A DNA stretch of 64,000 bases from Owenweeksia sp963758205 (GCA_963758205.1 CAVWUM010000002.1:868001-932000), one strand, 5' to 3'. Counted from the first letter of the stretch, positions 28,815-39,900 are shown. The notes: a model not told the origin generated them from the letters alone. Program-made: numbers and translations.

Positions 28815-28888
28815 TAGTCCCGCGCAGACTTGAACTGCGGACCTCTACATTATCAGTGTAGCGCTCTAACCAGCTGAGCTACGGGACT
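28815..28888 (-). tRNA. tRNA-Ile (GAT anticodon)
   Basis: A 74-base cloverleaf on the minus strand. Acceptor AGTCCCG pairs with CGGGACT, the D arm is GCTCAGCTGGTT, the anticodon GAT lies in ACTGATAATG, and the T arm is CGCAG-TTCAAGT-CTGCG. CCA is not encoded. Only 8 bases separate it from tRNA-Ala. Confidence 0.95.
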
Positions 28889-29033
28889 TTGTTCCTTAAA
28901 GTCTGCCCGTTTCAATTTGGTTATTGCTTTTGCAACACTTCCCCTGAAGTGGGTCGATAGAGACTTCAGAAAAGGAAAAAAGAAAAGAAAAGAAGGGGAA
29001 AAGTAACTACGTTATTGAAACTTCTCTTTCTCT

Positions 29034-30553
<1,520 letters not shown>

Positions 30554-30657
30554 TAAGTTTGTCTGTATTATCAAAGCTCAATGACGAGGTTACATTTCTT
30601 TACCTTCTTTTCTTCTCAATATTTTAAAGAACTCTTTCTTTCAATTTTTTCGGGCGG

Positions 30658-30665
30658 CAAACGTA
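30658..30665 (-). promoter_or_regulatory. rRNA promoter P4, -7 element
   Basis: Minus strand TACGTTTG followed by CCGCCC, nearest the 16S gene of four such elements. There is no TTG at the -33 position (GTT instead), so it is the weaker kind. Confidence 0.6.
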
Positions 30666-30738
30666 CAACTTATTTTGTTACCATAACCGCTCTTTTGAAA
30701 AATTTTTGAGGTTTTTTAAAACCCCGGAAACAGGGAGG

Positions 30739-30746
30739 CAAATCTA
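30739..30746 (-). promoter_or_regulatory. rRNA promoter P3, -7 element
   Basis: Minus strand TAGATTTG followed by CCTCCC. The -33 position, 19 bases upstream, reads TTC, one base off TTG. Confidence 0.65.
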
Positions 30747-30831
30747 CTGCGTTTTTCCGTTTCCGGAAAATTTATACTCTTCAATATTACCTCTCCTCCT
30801 TATCCCGCTCAACCGCTGCTGAACGGGGCGG

Positions 30832-30861
30832 CAAATATACTCCGGGTTTTTACTCCCGCAA
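30832..30861 (-). promoter_or_regulatory. rRNA promoter P2 (TTG-N19-TATATTTG)
   Basis: Minus strand TTG (30859-30861), exactly 19 bases, then TATATTTG (30832-30839), followed by CCGCCCC. This is a full match to the Bacteroidota primary sigma-factor consensus. Confidence 0.8.
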
Positions 30862-30925
30862 CCTTTTTTTAGGTTTTTATTTTACCGCCTTTTTAAAACC
30901 TAGCCCCGACCTCCGTAAGGGGCGG

Positions 30926-30955
30926 CAAATATAATATGGGTTTTTAATATGGCAA
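30926..30955 (-). promoter_or_regulatory. rRNA promoter P1 (TTG-N19-TATATTTG)
   Basis: Minus strand TTG (30953-30955), exactly 19 bases, then TATATTTG (30926-30933), followed by CCGCCCC. Full consensus match, and the most distant of the four from 16S. No gene lies in the 467-base gap between 16S and the SDR gene; these promoters fill it. Confidence 0.8.
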
Positions 30956-31021
30956 GGGTAAAGAGAACGATTTATTGCAATTAATTTACAATAAGTTAAT
31001 TTTCAGCTAAATAAAATTTAA

Positions 31022-31711
31022 CTAAGGATTCGTTCGACTAAGAAAAATGGTCTTTCCCCGAATAATATTAGGTGCATTTAGGGCAAAGTTGACTATATAA
31101 TCTGCCATTTGCGATGGGGAAACGGGAGCTTTGTAGCCTGGAAAGGCCTGAGTCAACATCTCAGTTTGAACTGAACCAAGTGCCAAACTATTAAAAGTCA
31201 AGTTAGAATTTTCGAATTCTGCCTGAAGACATTCCGACAGGCATGACATTGCTGCCTTACTTGAACTATATGCTGTTAATCCGGGGAATTTTTGAGAGCC
31301 GTTTACACCGCCCACGCTTCCTACATTAATAATATGTGCTTCCGAGGAAAAATAGGGCATCAATTTTTGAATCAGTCTGAAAGGTGCAAACACATTCACC
31401 TCATAAACCTTCTGTAGTTCGGCACTGGATATTTCTGCAAAAGGCTTGTTTACCAAAATTCCGGCATTATTAATAAGCACATCAACCTTATTAAATGACT
31501 GTAGCATTTGATTAATGTCATAATCTTCTGCAAGATCCAAAGCAAGGGTGGAAACGTAGGGAGCAACACCTTCCTCTTCCTTCAACTTTTGAAGCAGAGT
31601 GCCATTTCTGGCAATAGCCAAAACGTTATGACCCTGCTCCGCAAATGCCTTAGCCGTAGCGTATCCTATACCCTTACTGGCTCCGGTTACAATCACATTT
31701 TTCTTTTCCAT
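31022..31711 (-). CDS. Short-chain dehydrogenase/reductase
   Basis: A 229-residue SDR-family oxidoreductase. The NAD(P)-binding motif TGASKGIG is at residues 9-16, NNAG at 81-84, and the catalytic S132, Y148 and K152 (YSSSK) are intact. Basic residues after strand beta-2 (R35) hint at NADP preference. The substrate is unknown, as is usual for SDRs. It lies downstream of the pyruvate dehydrogenase genes but is separated from them by a terminator, so it may be expressed alone or by read-through. Confidence 0.92.
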   Translation of the reverse strand: MEKKNVIVTGASKGIGYATAKAFAEQGHNVLAIARNGTLLQKLKEEEGVAPYVSTLALDLAEDYDINQMLQSFNKVDVLINNAGILVNKPFAEISSAELQKVYEVNVFAPFRLIQKLMPYFSSEAHIINVGSVGGVNGSQKFPGLTAYSSSKAAMSCLSECLQAEFENSNLTFNSLALGSVQTEMLTQAFPGYKAPVSPSQMADYIVNFALNAPNIIRGKTIFLSRTNP

Positions 31712-31729
31712 TATTTAAATAATTAAAAA

Positions 31730-31748
31730 AGCCCCAAAAAGGGGCTCT
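31730..31748 (-). terminator. Intrinsic terminator after pdhC
   Basis: On the minus strand, GAGCCCC-TTTTT-GGGGCTTTTTTAATT: a short GC stem with a T-rich loop and T tract. It ends the porU-to-pdhC transcription direction. Confidence 0.8.
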
Positions 31749-31771
31749 ATAATATATTGATGCAATATGTT

Positions 31772-33034
31772 TTACAACAGTAAACTTAAGGGGTTTTCCA
31801 AAATTCCCTTAAGGGTTTGTAAAAATGCTGAACCCGTGGCCCCATCCACCACGCGGTGATCACAACTTAAGGTTACACGCATTACATTACCCGGCACCAC
31901 TGCTCCACTCTTAACAACTGGCACCTGCTTAATGGCGCCAATTGCCAAAATGCAGCTATCAGGTGGGTTAATGATGGCGGTAAACTCTTCTATACCAAAC
32001 ATACCCAGGTTAGAAATTGTAAAAGTGTTTCCCTCCCAGTCGGCTGGTTGAAGTTTTTTGTTTCTTGCTTTTTCGGCAAAATCCTTTACCTCTGCATTAA
32101 TAGCATTAAGCCCTTTAAGATCAGCATTGCGAACTACGGGTACCAGCAATCCTTCATCTACAGCTACCGCTACACCGATGTGTACATGGTGATTATAACG
32201 AATCTTATCGCCCAACCAGCTTGAGTTAACCTTTGGATGCTTTTTAAGAGCCACAGCCGTAGCCTTTAATATAAGGTCGTTAAAGCTCACCTTGGTTTCC
32301 GCCACCTCGTTAATGGATTTTCTGGCAGCAATAGCCGCATCCATATCAATATCAAGAGTTAGGTAAAAGTGCGGAGCACTGAATTTGGATTCAGCCAGAC
32401 GCTTGGCAATGGTTTTACGCATTTGCGAAACAGCCACTTCTTCGTAGCTTTCTTCTGCACTGGCTAAGGATGGAGCAGATGCAGGCGCACTCTCCTTATA
32501 GTTATCAATATCCTTTTTTACGATGCGGCCACCTTCACCGCTACCTTTTACCCGGTTAATATCAATACCCTTATCTTCAGCTAGCTTTTTAGCCAGGGGT
32601 GAAGCTTTAAGACGAGAACCATCATTAGATACAGACTGCTGAGAATCGCTTTCACTTTTTGCGGGCTGCTCCTTTTCTTCTTTACCTGATTCCTCCTGCT
32701 CTTTTTTCTCCCCCTTCGGTTCAGGCTCTTCTTTCTTTTTGTCAGAATCAGAGTTTCCTCCTTCACCACCATTAAGGTAGCTGCTAATGTCTTCACCTTT
32801 TTCGCCCAGAATGGCCAGAATGGAATCAACAGCGGCCGTGGCTCCTTCTTCCACACCTATATGTAAAAGCACGCCTTCCTGAAAAGCTTCAAAGTCCATT
32901 GTGGCTTTATCTGTTTCAATCTCGGCAAGCAAATCTCCTTCGTTAACCTTTTCCCCAACCTTTTTGTGCCATTTTGCTACGGTACCTTCTTCCATGGTAT
33001 CGCTAAGGCGGGGCATATTTACTACTTCAGCCAT
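31772..33034 (-). CDS. pdhC: Pyruvate dehydrogenase E2 (dihydrolipoamide acetyltransferase)
   Basis: A 420-residue core subunit of the pyruvate dehydrogenase complex; it transfers acetyl groups from lipoamide to CoA. One lipoyl domain lies at residues 1-76, with the lipoylated lysine in EIETDKATMDFEA. A long acidic/lysine-rich linker (about 90-125; SDKKKEEPEPKGEKKEQEES) follows, then the E1/E3-binding domain (KASPLAKKLAEDKGIDI ... GSGEGGRIVKKDI) and the catalytic domain ending with SCDHRVVDGATGSAFL, where H and D are catalytic. Only one lipoyl domain is present. It lies 17 bases after pdhA. Confidence 0.97.
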   Translation of the reverse strand: MAEVVNMPRLSDTMEEGTVAKWHKKVGEKVNEGDLLAEIETDKATMDFEAFQEGVLLHIGVEEGATAAVDSILAILGEKGEDISSYLNGGEGGNSDSDKKKEEPEPKGEKKEQEESGKEEKEQPAKSESDSQQSVSNDGSRLKASPLAKKLAEDKGIDINRVKGSGEGGRIVKKDIDNYKESAPASAPSLASAEESYEEVAVSQMRKTIAKRLAESKFSAPHFYLTLDIDMDAAIAARKSINEVAETKVSFNDLILKATAVALKKHPKVNSSWLGDKIRYNHHVHIGVAVAVDEGLLVPVVRNADLKGLNAINAEVKDFAEKARNKKLQPADWEGNTFTISNLGMFGIEEFTAIINPPDSCILAIGAIKQVPVVKSGAVVPGNVMRVTLSCDHRVVDGATGSAFLQTLKGILENPLSLLL

Positions 33035-33051
33035 GTGGGTCTGTATTTTCT

Positions 33052-34050
33052 TTAATGATTTTTGATAAACGGATAATTCTCTTCCGAGTAAACTCCTTTG
33101 TACAAATCTTCAGGATCCGGAAAGTCTGAGTCTTCGCCAAACTGAACGCACTCATTAACCAAATCCTTTACTCTTTGATCTATCTCTTCTAATTCTTTTT
33201 TAGAAGCATACTTTTTATCCTCGATAACTTTTTGGACTAAGGTAATAGGATCGCGCTCCTGGTATTGGGCCACTTCATCTTTAGTACGGTAATGCTGGGC
33301 ATCACTCATGGAATGGCCTTTATAACGGTAAGTTCTTACTTCAAGCAAGGTTGGTCCGCCACCACTGCGCGCCCGGTCAACAGCTTCCTGCATGGCTTCA
33401 TACACTTTTACAGGATCCATCCCTTCTACAGGTGCGCAAGGCATTTCATAACCCAAACCAAGTTTCCAGATATCTTCATGATTGGCTGTACGCTTTACAG
33501 AAGTACCCATGGCGTAGCCATTGTTTTCGATAATAAAAACAACTGGCAGATTCCATAGCATGGCCAGGTTAAGGGTTTCGTGAAAGGCGCCCTGCCTCAC
33601 AGCACCATCACCCATATAACATAGGGTTACATGTTTGTCGCCTTTATATTTATCGGCAAAAGCCAACCCGGCACCTAGTGGAATTTGTCCACCTACAATA
33701 CCATGTCCGCCATAAAAATGATGCTCTTTTGAAAACATATGCATGGAGCCACCCTTTCCGTTGGAGGTTCCCGTTTTTTTGCCCATCATCTCGGCCATAA
33801 TTTTACGAGGGTCTTCACCCAGGCCTATCGGCTGAACGTGGTTACGATAGGCTGTAATCATTTTGTCGCCCTTTTCCATGGCGAAGAGAGAACCGGCCAA
33901 TACTGCTTCCTGACCATTATATAAATGCAGAAATCCTCTGATTTTTTGCTGGATGTACAAAGCCGAACATTTATCTTCAAACTTTCTCCAAAGCAACATA
34001 TCCTCATACCATTTCAGATATACGGCCTTTGTAATTTTCTTTTTGGGCAT
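33052..34050 (-). CDS. pdhA: Pyruvate dehydrogenase E1 alpha subunit
   Basis: A 332-residue thiamine pyrophosphate enzyme subunit that decarboxylates pyruvate together with E1 beta (not in this window). Family segments are FLHLYNGQEAVLAG, YRNHVQPIGLG, GSMHMFSKEHHFYGGHGIVGGQ, the TPP motif GDGAVRQGAFHETLNLA ... NNGYAMGT, and the phosphorylation-loop-like RYKGHSMSDAQHYR. Its own -7 promoter motif (34079-34086) lies 28 bases upstream. It is transcribed with pdhC downstream and lies after cdd with a 158-base gap. Confidence 0.97.
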   Translation of the reverse strand: MPKKKITKAVYLKWYEDMLLWRKFEDKCSALYIQQKIRGFLHLYNGQEAVLAGSLFAMEKGDKMITAYRNHVQPIGLGEDPRKIMAEMMGKKTGTSNGKGGSMHMFSKEHHFYGGHGIVGGQIPLGAGLAFADKYKGDKHVTLCYMGDGAVRQGAFHETLNLAMLWNLPVVFIIENNGYAMGTSVKRTANHEDIWKLGLGYEMPCAPVEGMDPVKVYEAMQEAVDRARSGGGPTLLEVRTYRYKGHSMSDAQHYRTKDEVAQYQERDPITLVQKVIEDKKYASKKELEEIDQRVKDLVNECVQFGEDSDFPDPEDLYKGVYSEENYPFIKNH

Positions 34051-34078
34051 TGAATCTTTAATTAAAATAAAGCGGCCA

Positions 34079-34086
34079 CAAATTTA
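34079..34086 (-). promoter_or_regulatory. Putative pdhA promoter -7 element
   Basis: Minus strand TAAATTTG, 28 bases before the pdhA start. There is no TTG at the -33 position. Confidence 0.45.
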
Positions 34087-34208
34087 TAATAATACCCTAC
34101 AAATAAAGAGTTTGAAATAGGGAGATTGGAATTTTGGAAAACAACACTGATTACAAAGGCTTTAGCCTCATCATACTCAAGATCACCAACACTTAAGCCG
34201 CAGGCCTG

Positions 34209-34688
34209 CTATTGATCTAAATGAGATTTTTTAAAGGCAAAGGGAAGAAGGTTTTCCACACCCTTGCTTAACAGAACCTCGCTGGTATTGGGATGTACCA
34301 TTAAAATATCGATGGGTTCGGATTGCTTTTCCTGAAATTCGGAGATAACCTGCAGGCATGAACCACATGGAAAGGGAAAGCGACCAATAGGGTTTTGCAC
34401 CACCACGGCAATAGCCCTGATTTTTGTTTTTGGATGCGAGGCTCCCGTAAAAAAGAGAGCCGTACGCTCTGCACATAATCCGGATGGATAAGCGGCATTC
34501 TCCTGGTTAGAGCCTATTACCACTTCGCCATTATGCAATAGTACAGCCGCGCCAACCGGGAAGTTACTGTATGGAGCATAACTACCCTTTAGGGCCCCCT
34601 GTGCTTCAGAAATAAGACTTTGGTATTGTGTGGCCATCTCACCTTGTTGAAATTTGGTGAGCTCTACCTGACTTTTTAGTATCTCCAT
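34209..34688 (-). CDS. cdd: Cytidine deaminase
   Basis: A 159-residue zinc enzyme of pyrimidine salvage that converts cytidine and deoxycytidine to uridine forms. The zinc and catalytic residues are visible in GLCAERTALF (Cys ligand and catalytic Glu) and PCGSCLQVISEF (two Cys ligands). SNFPVGAAVLLHNGEVVIGSNQENAAYP is the typical substrate-binding region. It is slightly longer than the usual 130-140 residues, with an extra N-terminal helix. It follows porV by 9 bases, so it is in the porU-porV unit; this order is familiar from flavobacteria. Confidence 0.95.
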   Translation of the reverse strand: MEILKSQVELTKFQQGEMATQYQSLISEAQGALKGSYAPYSNFPVGAAVLLHNGEVVIGSNQENAAYPSGLCAERTALFFTGASHPKTKIRAIAVVVQNPIGRFPFPCGSCLQVISEFQEKQSEPIDILMVHPNTSEVLLSKGVENLLPFAFKKSHLDQ

Positions 34689-34697
34689 TAAGAGGTA

Positions 34698-35939
34698 TTA
34701 CTTATCCTGAGAGGAAAAGTTTTCGAAATCAAACAGGAGTGAAAAGCGCAAGGTGTTTTCCAGCGGGCTTCTAACCGTAGCGGAAGCCGGAATGAGGTAA
34801 GCAAAATCGAGACCGAATACGTTGAACTTAATACCCAGACCCATGGTAAAATACTGGCGTCCGCCCTTTTCCGGATCTTCATACTGATATCCGCCCCTCA
34901 GTGCAAAACGGTCATCGTACCAAAACTCTGCTCCTACGTTAATCACTACTTCTTCAAGCTCTTCGCTACCACCACCCGGGGCATCATTAAAAGATTGAAA
35001 AATTCCCTGGAACGAATTCACATCGTCATCCTTACCTATAAGTACTTCCCGGTCATTTTCTCTGCCATTATCATTCTGGTCTCCGGTAAAGTTCTCATCT
35101 CCCTCACGGATGGGTGGAGTAGGAACCAGTAGCTTATTAAGATCTACAAAAAATGAAAGCCTGTTGTACTCATCAAAACGCAGGTGATAGCCACCACCAA
35201 TACGCAGGTTGGTTGGAATAAAGTCGGCATCAGCATCATTACCATAAGAGATTTTACCACCTACGTTGGAAATATTCAAACCGAAAGAGGCAGATTGTTT
35301 CATTCCCCCTTCCATATTATACTCGCGGCTTTTATAGTAGTAGCCCAAATCTGCTGCAAATGACTGTCCGGGGTTTGTTTCGGCCCCATTTACCGCCACC
35401 CCTTGGGTAAGATCGCTAAATATATAGCGAAGACCAACGGCCAGCCCCATGTTATCATTCAACTTAAGGGAGTAGGCTCCATTTAGGGTGAACTCGTAAG
35501 GCTTTCTATCACCAAGGCTGTTATTCTGATCATCTCTAAAATTAATGGTGCCTAATGAAAAATAGCGCAACGCGAAGCCCATACCCTGATTGTCACCCAT
35601 CTTAAATACATAGGATACATAGGCCAGGTTAATATCATTTACCAGCTTATTGAGCCAGGGCGTATAAGAAAGCGATAGCGTGCGAGCGCCATCATCTAAA
35701 AAAGCAAGTTTTGCAGGGTTCCAAAACAGTGAAGCTGCATCAGGCGAAGTAGCTGCACCAACATCACCCATTGCCCCTGAGCGGGAGTCGGGCGAAATAG
35801 ATATAATAGGAACTGCAGTAGAAATGGTTCTTAGTTCATTAAAGTATGGACTATCAGACGTTAGTTGACCTATTTGGGCCGAAACCGGTGCAATGGCAGC
35901 AAATACGGTGCAAACAATAAACGCAAAACCTTTTTTCAT
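34698..35939 (-). CDS. porV: Type IX secretion outer-membrane protein PorV
   Basis: A 413-residue FadL-like beta barrel that shuttles T9SS cargo from the translocon to the PorU attachment complex. It has a signal peptide (CTVFAAIAPVSA), then IGQLTSDSPYFNELRTISTAVPIISISPDSRSGAMGDVGAATSPDA, the characteristic PorV start. SLFWNPAKLAFL, repeated barrel strands and the C-terminal GLDFAYLIPASATVRSPLENTLRFSLLFDF follow. The start matches the family, and a -7 motif lies 20 bases upstream. It is between porU and cdd on the minus strand. Confidence 0.95.
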   Translation of the reverse strand: MKKGFAFIVCTVFAAIAPVSAQIGQLTSDSPYFNELRTISTAVPIISISPDSRSGAMGDVGAATSPDAASLFWNPAKLAFLDDGARTLSLSYTPWLNKLVNDINLAYVSYVFKMGDNQGMGFALRYFSLGTINFRDDQNNSLGDRKPYEFTLNGAYSLKLNDNMGLAVGLRYIFSDLTQGVAVNGAETNPGQSFAADLGYYYKSREYNMEGGMKQSASFGLNISNVGGKISYGNDADADFIPTNLRIGGGYHLRFDEYNRLSFFVDLNKLLVPTPPIREGDENFTGDQNDNGRENDREVLIGKDDDVNSFQGIFQSFNDAPGGGSEELEEVVINVGAEFWYDDRFALRGGYQYEDPEKGGRQYFTMGLGIKFNVFGLDFAYLIPASATVRSPLENTLRFSLLFDFENFSSQDK

Positions 35940-35958
35940 AAGGGTGTAATTAGGAGGG

Positions 35959-35966
35959 CAAAAATA
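35959..35966 (-). promoter_or_regulatory. Putative porV promoter -7 element
   Basis: Minus strand TATTTTTG in the 50-base gap between porU and porV. This suggests porV can be made separately from porU. There is no TTG at the -33 position. Confidence 0.4.
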
Positions 35967-35989
35967 GTACTATTAGTTAAATGAGTGGG

Positions 35990-38900
35990 CTAACGTAAAA
36001 TTACCAGCTTTTCGTATTTGTCGGCCGTTGAATTATCCAATTGCGAGCGGATTTTAATGCGGTACACATAAACTCCCTTACCGATTTTATCCCCGTAATC
36101 ATCAAGCCCATTCCAGGTTACTTTAGATTGCACCCGGTTACCTTCTGAAACCACAAGTTGGTTAATGGTTTTTACCAGCTTACCCGATACGGTAAAGATT
36201 TGCACCTGCACCTCCAGGGGCTGATCTGCCCTATTGTGTTCAAATTGAAAATCAGTAAACGTGGTAAATGGGTTTGGATAGTTAAGCACCCGCTTTAAAG
36301 CCAGCTCGGCTGATTCGGCTACAATAAATTCCGTCTCGGCTTCTGCCGGATTGTTATATACATCAGAAACTTTAATTTTTAGAGTGTGTTCACCTTCTTC
36401 CAAATCGTAAAACGGGTAACGCACAGTACCACTCTGGTAACTATTTAGGTCAGATTCATAATACTCATTAATGATATAGGATTCGCTTGTGTTACCATCA
36501 AGAGTAGCCACAAGGTTGTGCCCAACCCCATTGCCTACAGTATTAATGCCTGAAGAGTCAGCAATAATGGCATAAAGCTCAGGGTCTTCATCTGTTATAC
36601 CTCCGCGCACAAATGTTTCATCGTTTATAAAAAGCCTCACGGATGGCCCTTCTTCATCAAGTGGCGCATTTTCATTAAAGCCGCCAATTACAATAGTATC
36701 ATTATAGCCCCATGCATCCGTTTTGTTATTGGTAGCATACATGCTGATCTTTCCATATCCGAACTGATAGGCAATAGCCTTTGGCACTAAAAATTCAAAC
36801 TGAAAATCGCCATCCTTCACCTCTACCTTACCGCGATAAATAAGGCTTTTACGCTCCTTAAAAGGTATTGGGCTGCCAACACCATCATTCACTTTGGTTT
36901 CCTGGTTAGATACCTTATCGTAAACAGAAATATCTGCTATGCCATTAAAGCTGCTTATCTTACTGTTGTTAAAATCATTTACCTGGCCTGTGATTTTCAC
37001 CTTGGTAAGGGCCTGAAGTGTATCCACGTTCCCCTGACTTACAGGTTTACCGTTCACATCATTCACCACCATATTGTAATACGGCAGGGCCAGTTTTAAT
37101 GCAGGATCACCAAAAAGAGAAAACTTAAGCCTTGTACTTCCTCCCGACTGATTATTCTTGGCATCCTTAACCACGCTACCCAATGTTTTGGGTTCATTGT
37201 CAGGCCTTATAAAAATGGTGTTAAATATGGCCCTGTTAAGTGAAATTGCCGTAGATGCTCCAACAACCCTTGTGGTAGATATTAGGGCTATGGCACCCCC
37301 ATTAGGATTTAAGCATAATTGCTCACCTGCCGATAACCTTTTTGGATCATCGAGCCTCGTAAATTCACAAGTGATGGTCATAAAAATCGTCATGGCGTCA
37401 ATATTAGTCCATCCGTTTACATCTTTAAGTCCAAGAAATTTTTCTGAGGCCAATCCTATTTCACCACCATGGCCAATGTAATTGGTAAGTAGGTTACCCT
37501 GCTGTACCTTTCTAAACATATCGTTACTTGCTTCCGGGTAGGTTTCGCTTCCTGTGGTACTTACCTGGTCATAGGCATCCAGATATATTTTATCAATATT
37601 AAAGGACTCACTAGCCGCTGAAATTTTATTGGCAAACTCTTCAGAACTGGTCACAAAAGTTCGTTCCCAGCCACCAATGTCATCCATATCATCCGCCATA
37701 AGCAACACTCTGTTTCTCCAGTCGCCAAATCGCTTAGTTCCAGTGCTATAATGCAGCACCTTATCTACGTAGCTCTGCGCCTGTCCTATTGATGAGCAGG
37801 GTATACGGCCAACTGATATATCCATTATCTGGTTGGCAAAAGTTCCTGAGCCTTCTGATGAATCCAAGAATGCATAGAAATCATCCGTAATAGATGAAAC
37901 CTCAAGGTTTAACGAACTTTGTGACTCCCAGATAGGAACGTAATTACTATTGCTGGTAATTATGTCTTTATAGTCATACGAAGCATCGCCCAGCAATAAA
38001 AGATAATTGAAGGCCGAACTATCCTCATTTGCCTTTTTATAATTATGAACGGCAAAATCACGAATGGCAGCGATATCCTGCCCCCCGCTACTGTATTCAT
38101 TATACACCTGGTCAGTAGTTACTACTACCGTTGAAATTCCATCCTTATTTACGTGAAAGTCCCGTAATCGTTGAGCAGCAGCTAAAAAGTTGGGATGGGT
38201 AACGATAATCATTTCCCTGGCACCAAGGGCATGCAGGTTTTGTGGCGCAATCACACCAATAAACTCAGGCTCGGGAAAAGAACTACCACTAAAAGCTACA
38301 AATTCCCTCAGCTTTTCGGCCCCCGCCTTAAACGTGAGTTGGTTATTGATTAGAGTTGTAGGCATGGCTTTAATATCGTTTTGATCGGTCACATCCCATA
38401 CAATCAAGTCGTTATTCGCATTAGTAATAGTGTACTCAGCAACCTGTCCATTACCCGTTATTGAGCCATCTCTGAAAAAGAGCATATCACCACTGTAAGT
38501 TAACCTGCGCACTACCTGCAGTTCAATAAAATCGAGCCAGGCTACCCCTGATGGATTTGCTGAATTGTTGTACTCCAGTAAAATGCTGAAACCACCACTA
38601 TTGCTATTCAACGAAAAAACATCATCTGCCACCTCCACATAAGGTGAGGTATCAAAGGTTTTATAAGCATCGAAATTCAATGTACCAACCTGAGAGGCCC
38701 CATTTCTTATTGATAAGAAGGTATTGCCTGAAGAAGCCCTGGCCCCTGCACTAACCCTGAGCCGGGCAGGCTGGTTTGTCACGATATTCTGAAAGTTAAA
38801 GCTGTAGCTGTATTGTAGGGTAAAGTCAAAAACATCACCAAACCACTGGCGGCCGGTGCCTACCAGATTAAATTTTTCATCTTCCACAAACTGGTAGTCA

Positions 38901-39856
38901 TCAAAAGTATTAACCTGCACCGTGGCCGGCAGAGCTACTGCTGAAGCTGCAGGAACCTGGGCTGTATTACCATTGGTTACCGTAATGAAATAGAAATTCT
39001 TTTCTCTATAGGTGTTTATGGTGTGCGTAAAAGCATCCGTGGTACTGTTGTAACTCCAGGTATGAGGGCTACGGGCAAAAAACACAGCATAGTCCGATCC
39101 GTTAAAAATTCCATCATTATTCTGATCAAAAACCTTAAGCTGTACCTCCTGTACATCATCAGGGCGAGGAGCTCCCACCCTCTCGGGCAACATACCTACA
39201 CCATTGCCAACCACCCTTATTTTATCTATGCCCACCGGGGTTGAGCTGATACCATTTCTTGAAAGATAATCAGGGGTAATTTTAAAAAGTCCGGATTTTT
39301 CAACGGCAATTTTGTACCATCCTTCTGCATCCAATACAGAGCTACTAACATTAGTAGTAGTTTTTTTAATTCTTGTGTTTGCCTCTACCCTGGCCGCTGC
39401 TGCCGGATTTTCAGTAATCACCAAATTGTATGACCTGACTTTTAACAGTTGTCCATTTTGCGTTACATAGGGATAAAAGCACACAGAAAGTTTATTTCCC
39501 TTTATTGATTGACCAAAACTTTTCTCAATAATAGGGGTACTTGCCAGGGGGATGCCTTTAATAGCGGATACTTCAGAAGAAGGCACCGCCATGTATTGCA
39601 CGTTGGCAAAACTAATTTCATAAGAGGTGGCAGTGGCCCGGCCTATATTTATGCTTTCACATTTTTTAGGAATTGATGGATTTTCGAGATCGTAAGAAGC
39701 ACTCTCAAATGAGGGACTTGCTATTCCTGAAGCAGATTTTATGGATTCTTTCCATAAAATTTCTCCGGAGATACTCCTCTGAGCCCTCGAAATATAAAAT
39801 ACTGATAACAAAAGAAGTACGGTCAGCCTGAAAGTAACAGTCGGTTTTATTTTCAT
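35990..39856 (-). CDS. porU: Type IX secretion sortase PorU
   Basis: A 1,288-residue C25 (gingipain-like) cysteine peptidase on the cell surface that cuts off T9SS sorting tails and links cargo to anionic lipopolysaccharide. The signal peptide is LTVLLLLSVFYISRA. The gingipain domain is at about 540-930; catalytic His lies in NYIGHGGEIG and catalytic Cys in MTITCEFTRLDDP. A C-terminal FlgD-like sorting-type region (VLNYPNPFTTFTDFQFEH ... DDYGDKIGKGVYVYRI) is present. The ATG at 39856 is chosen over one at 39910, because the latter lies upstream of the promoter -7 motif and lacks a signal. It begins the porU-porV-cdd unit and is divergent from the PorP/SprF gene. Confidence 0.95.
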   Translation of the reverse strand: MKIKPTVTFRLTVLLLLSVFYISRAQRSISGEILWKESIKSASGIASPSFESASYDLENPSIPKKCESINIGRATATSYEISFANVQYMAVPSSEVSAIKGIPLASTPIIEKSFGQSIKGNKLSVCFYPYVTQNGQLLKVRSYNLVITENPAAAARVEANTRIKKTTTNVSSSVLDAEGWYKIAVEKSGLFKITPDYLSRNGISSTPVGIDKIRVVGNGVGMLPERVGAPRPDDVQEVQLKVFDQNNDGIFNGSDYAVFFARSPHTWSYNSTTDAFTHTINTYREKNFYFITVTNGNTAQVPAASAVALPATVQVNTFDDYQFVEDEKFNLVGTGRQWFGDVFDFTLQYSYSFNFQNIVTNQPARLRVSAGARASSGNTFLSIRNGASQVGTLNFDAYKTFDTSPYVEVADDVFSLNSNSGGFSILLEYNNSANPSGVAWLDFIELQVVRRLTYSGDMLFFRDGSITGNGQVAEYTITNANNDLIVWDVTDQNDIKAMPTTLINNQLTFKAGAEKLREFVAFSGSSFPEPEFIGVIAPQNLHALGAREMIIVTHPNFLAAAQRLRDFHVNKDGISTVVVTTDQVYNEYSSGGQDIAAIRDFAVHNYKKANEDSSAFNYLLLLGDASYDYKDIITSNSNYVPIWESQSSLNLEVSSITDDFYAFLDSSEGSGTFANQIMDISVGRIPCSSIGQAQSYVDKVLHYSTGTKRFGDWRNRVLLMADDMDDIGGWERTFVTSSEEFANKISAASESFNIDKIYLDAYDQVSTTGSETYPEASNDMFRKVQQGNLLTNYIGHGGEIGLASEKFLGLKDVNGWTNIDAMTIFMTITCEFTRLDDPKRLSAGEQLCLNPNGGAIALISTTRVVGASTAISLNRAIFNTIFIRPDNEPKTLGSVVKDAKNNQSGGSTRLKFSLFGDPALKLALPYYNMVVNDVNGKPVSQGNVDTLQALTKVKITGQVNDFNNSKISSFNGIADISVYDKVSNQETKVNDGVGSPIPFKERKSLIYRGKVEVKDGDFQFEFLVPKAIAYQFGYGKISMYATNNKTDAWGYNDTIVIGGFNENAPLDEEGPSVRLFINDETFVRGGITDEDPELYAIIADSSGINTVGNGVGHNLVATLDGNTSESYIINEYYESDLNSYQSGTVRYPFYDLEEGEHTLKIKVSDVYNNPAEAETEFIVAESAELALKRVLNYPNPFTTFTDFQFEHNRADQPLEVQVQIFTVSGKLVKTINQLVVSEGNRVQSKVTWNGLDDYGDKIGKGVYVYRIKIRSQLDNSTADKYEKLVILR

Positions 39857-39892
39857 ATAAGTAGGTGATGAGCAGATGAAACGTGTAAAAGG

Positions 39893-39900
39893 CAAATGTA
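39893..39900 (-). promoter_or_regulatory. Putative porU promoter -7 element
   Basis: Minus strand TACATTTG, about 37 bases before the ATG at 39856. It places the transcript start after the upstream ATG at 39910 and so decides the start codon. Confidence 0.55.
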
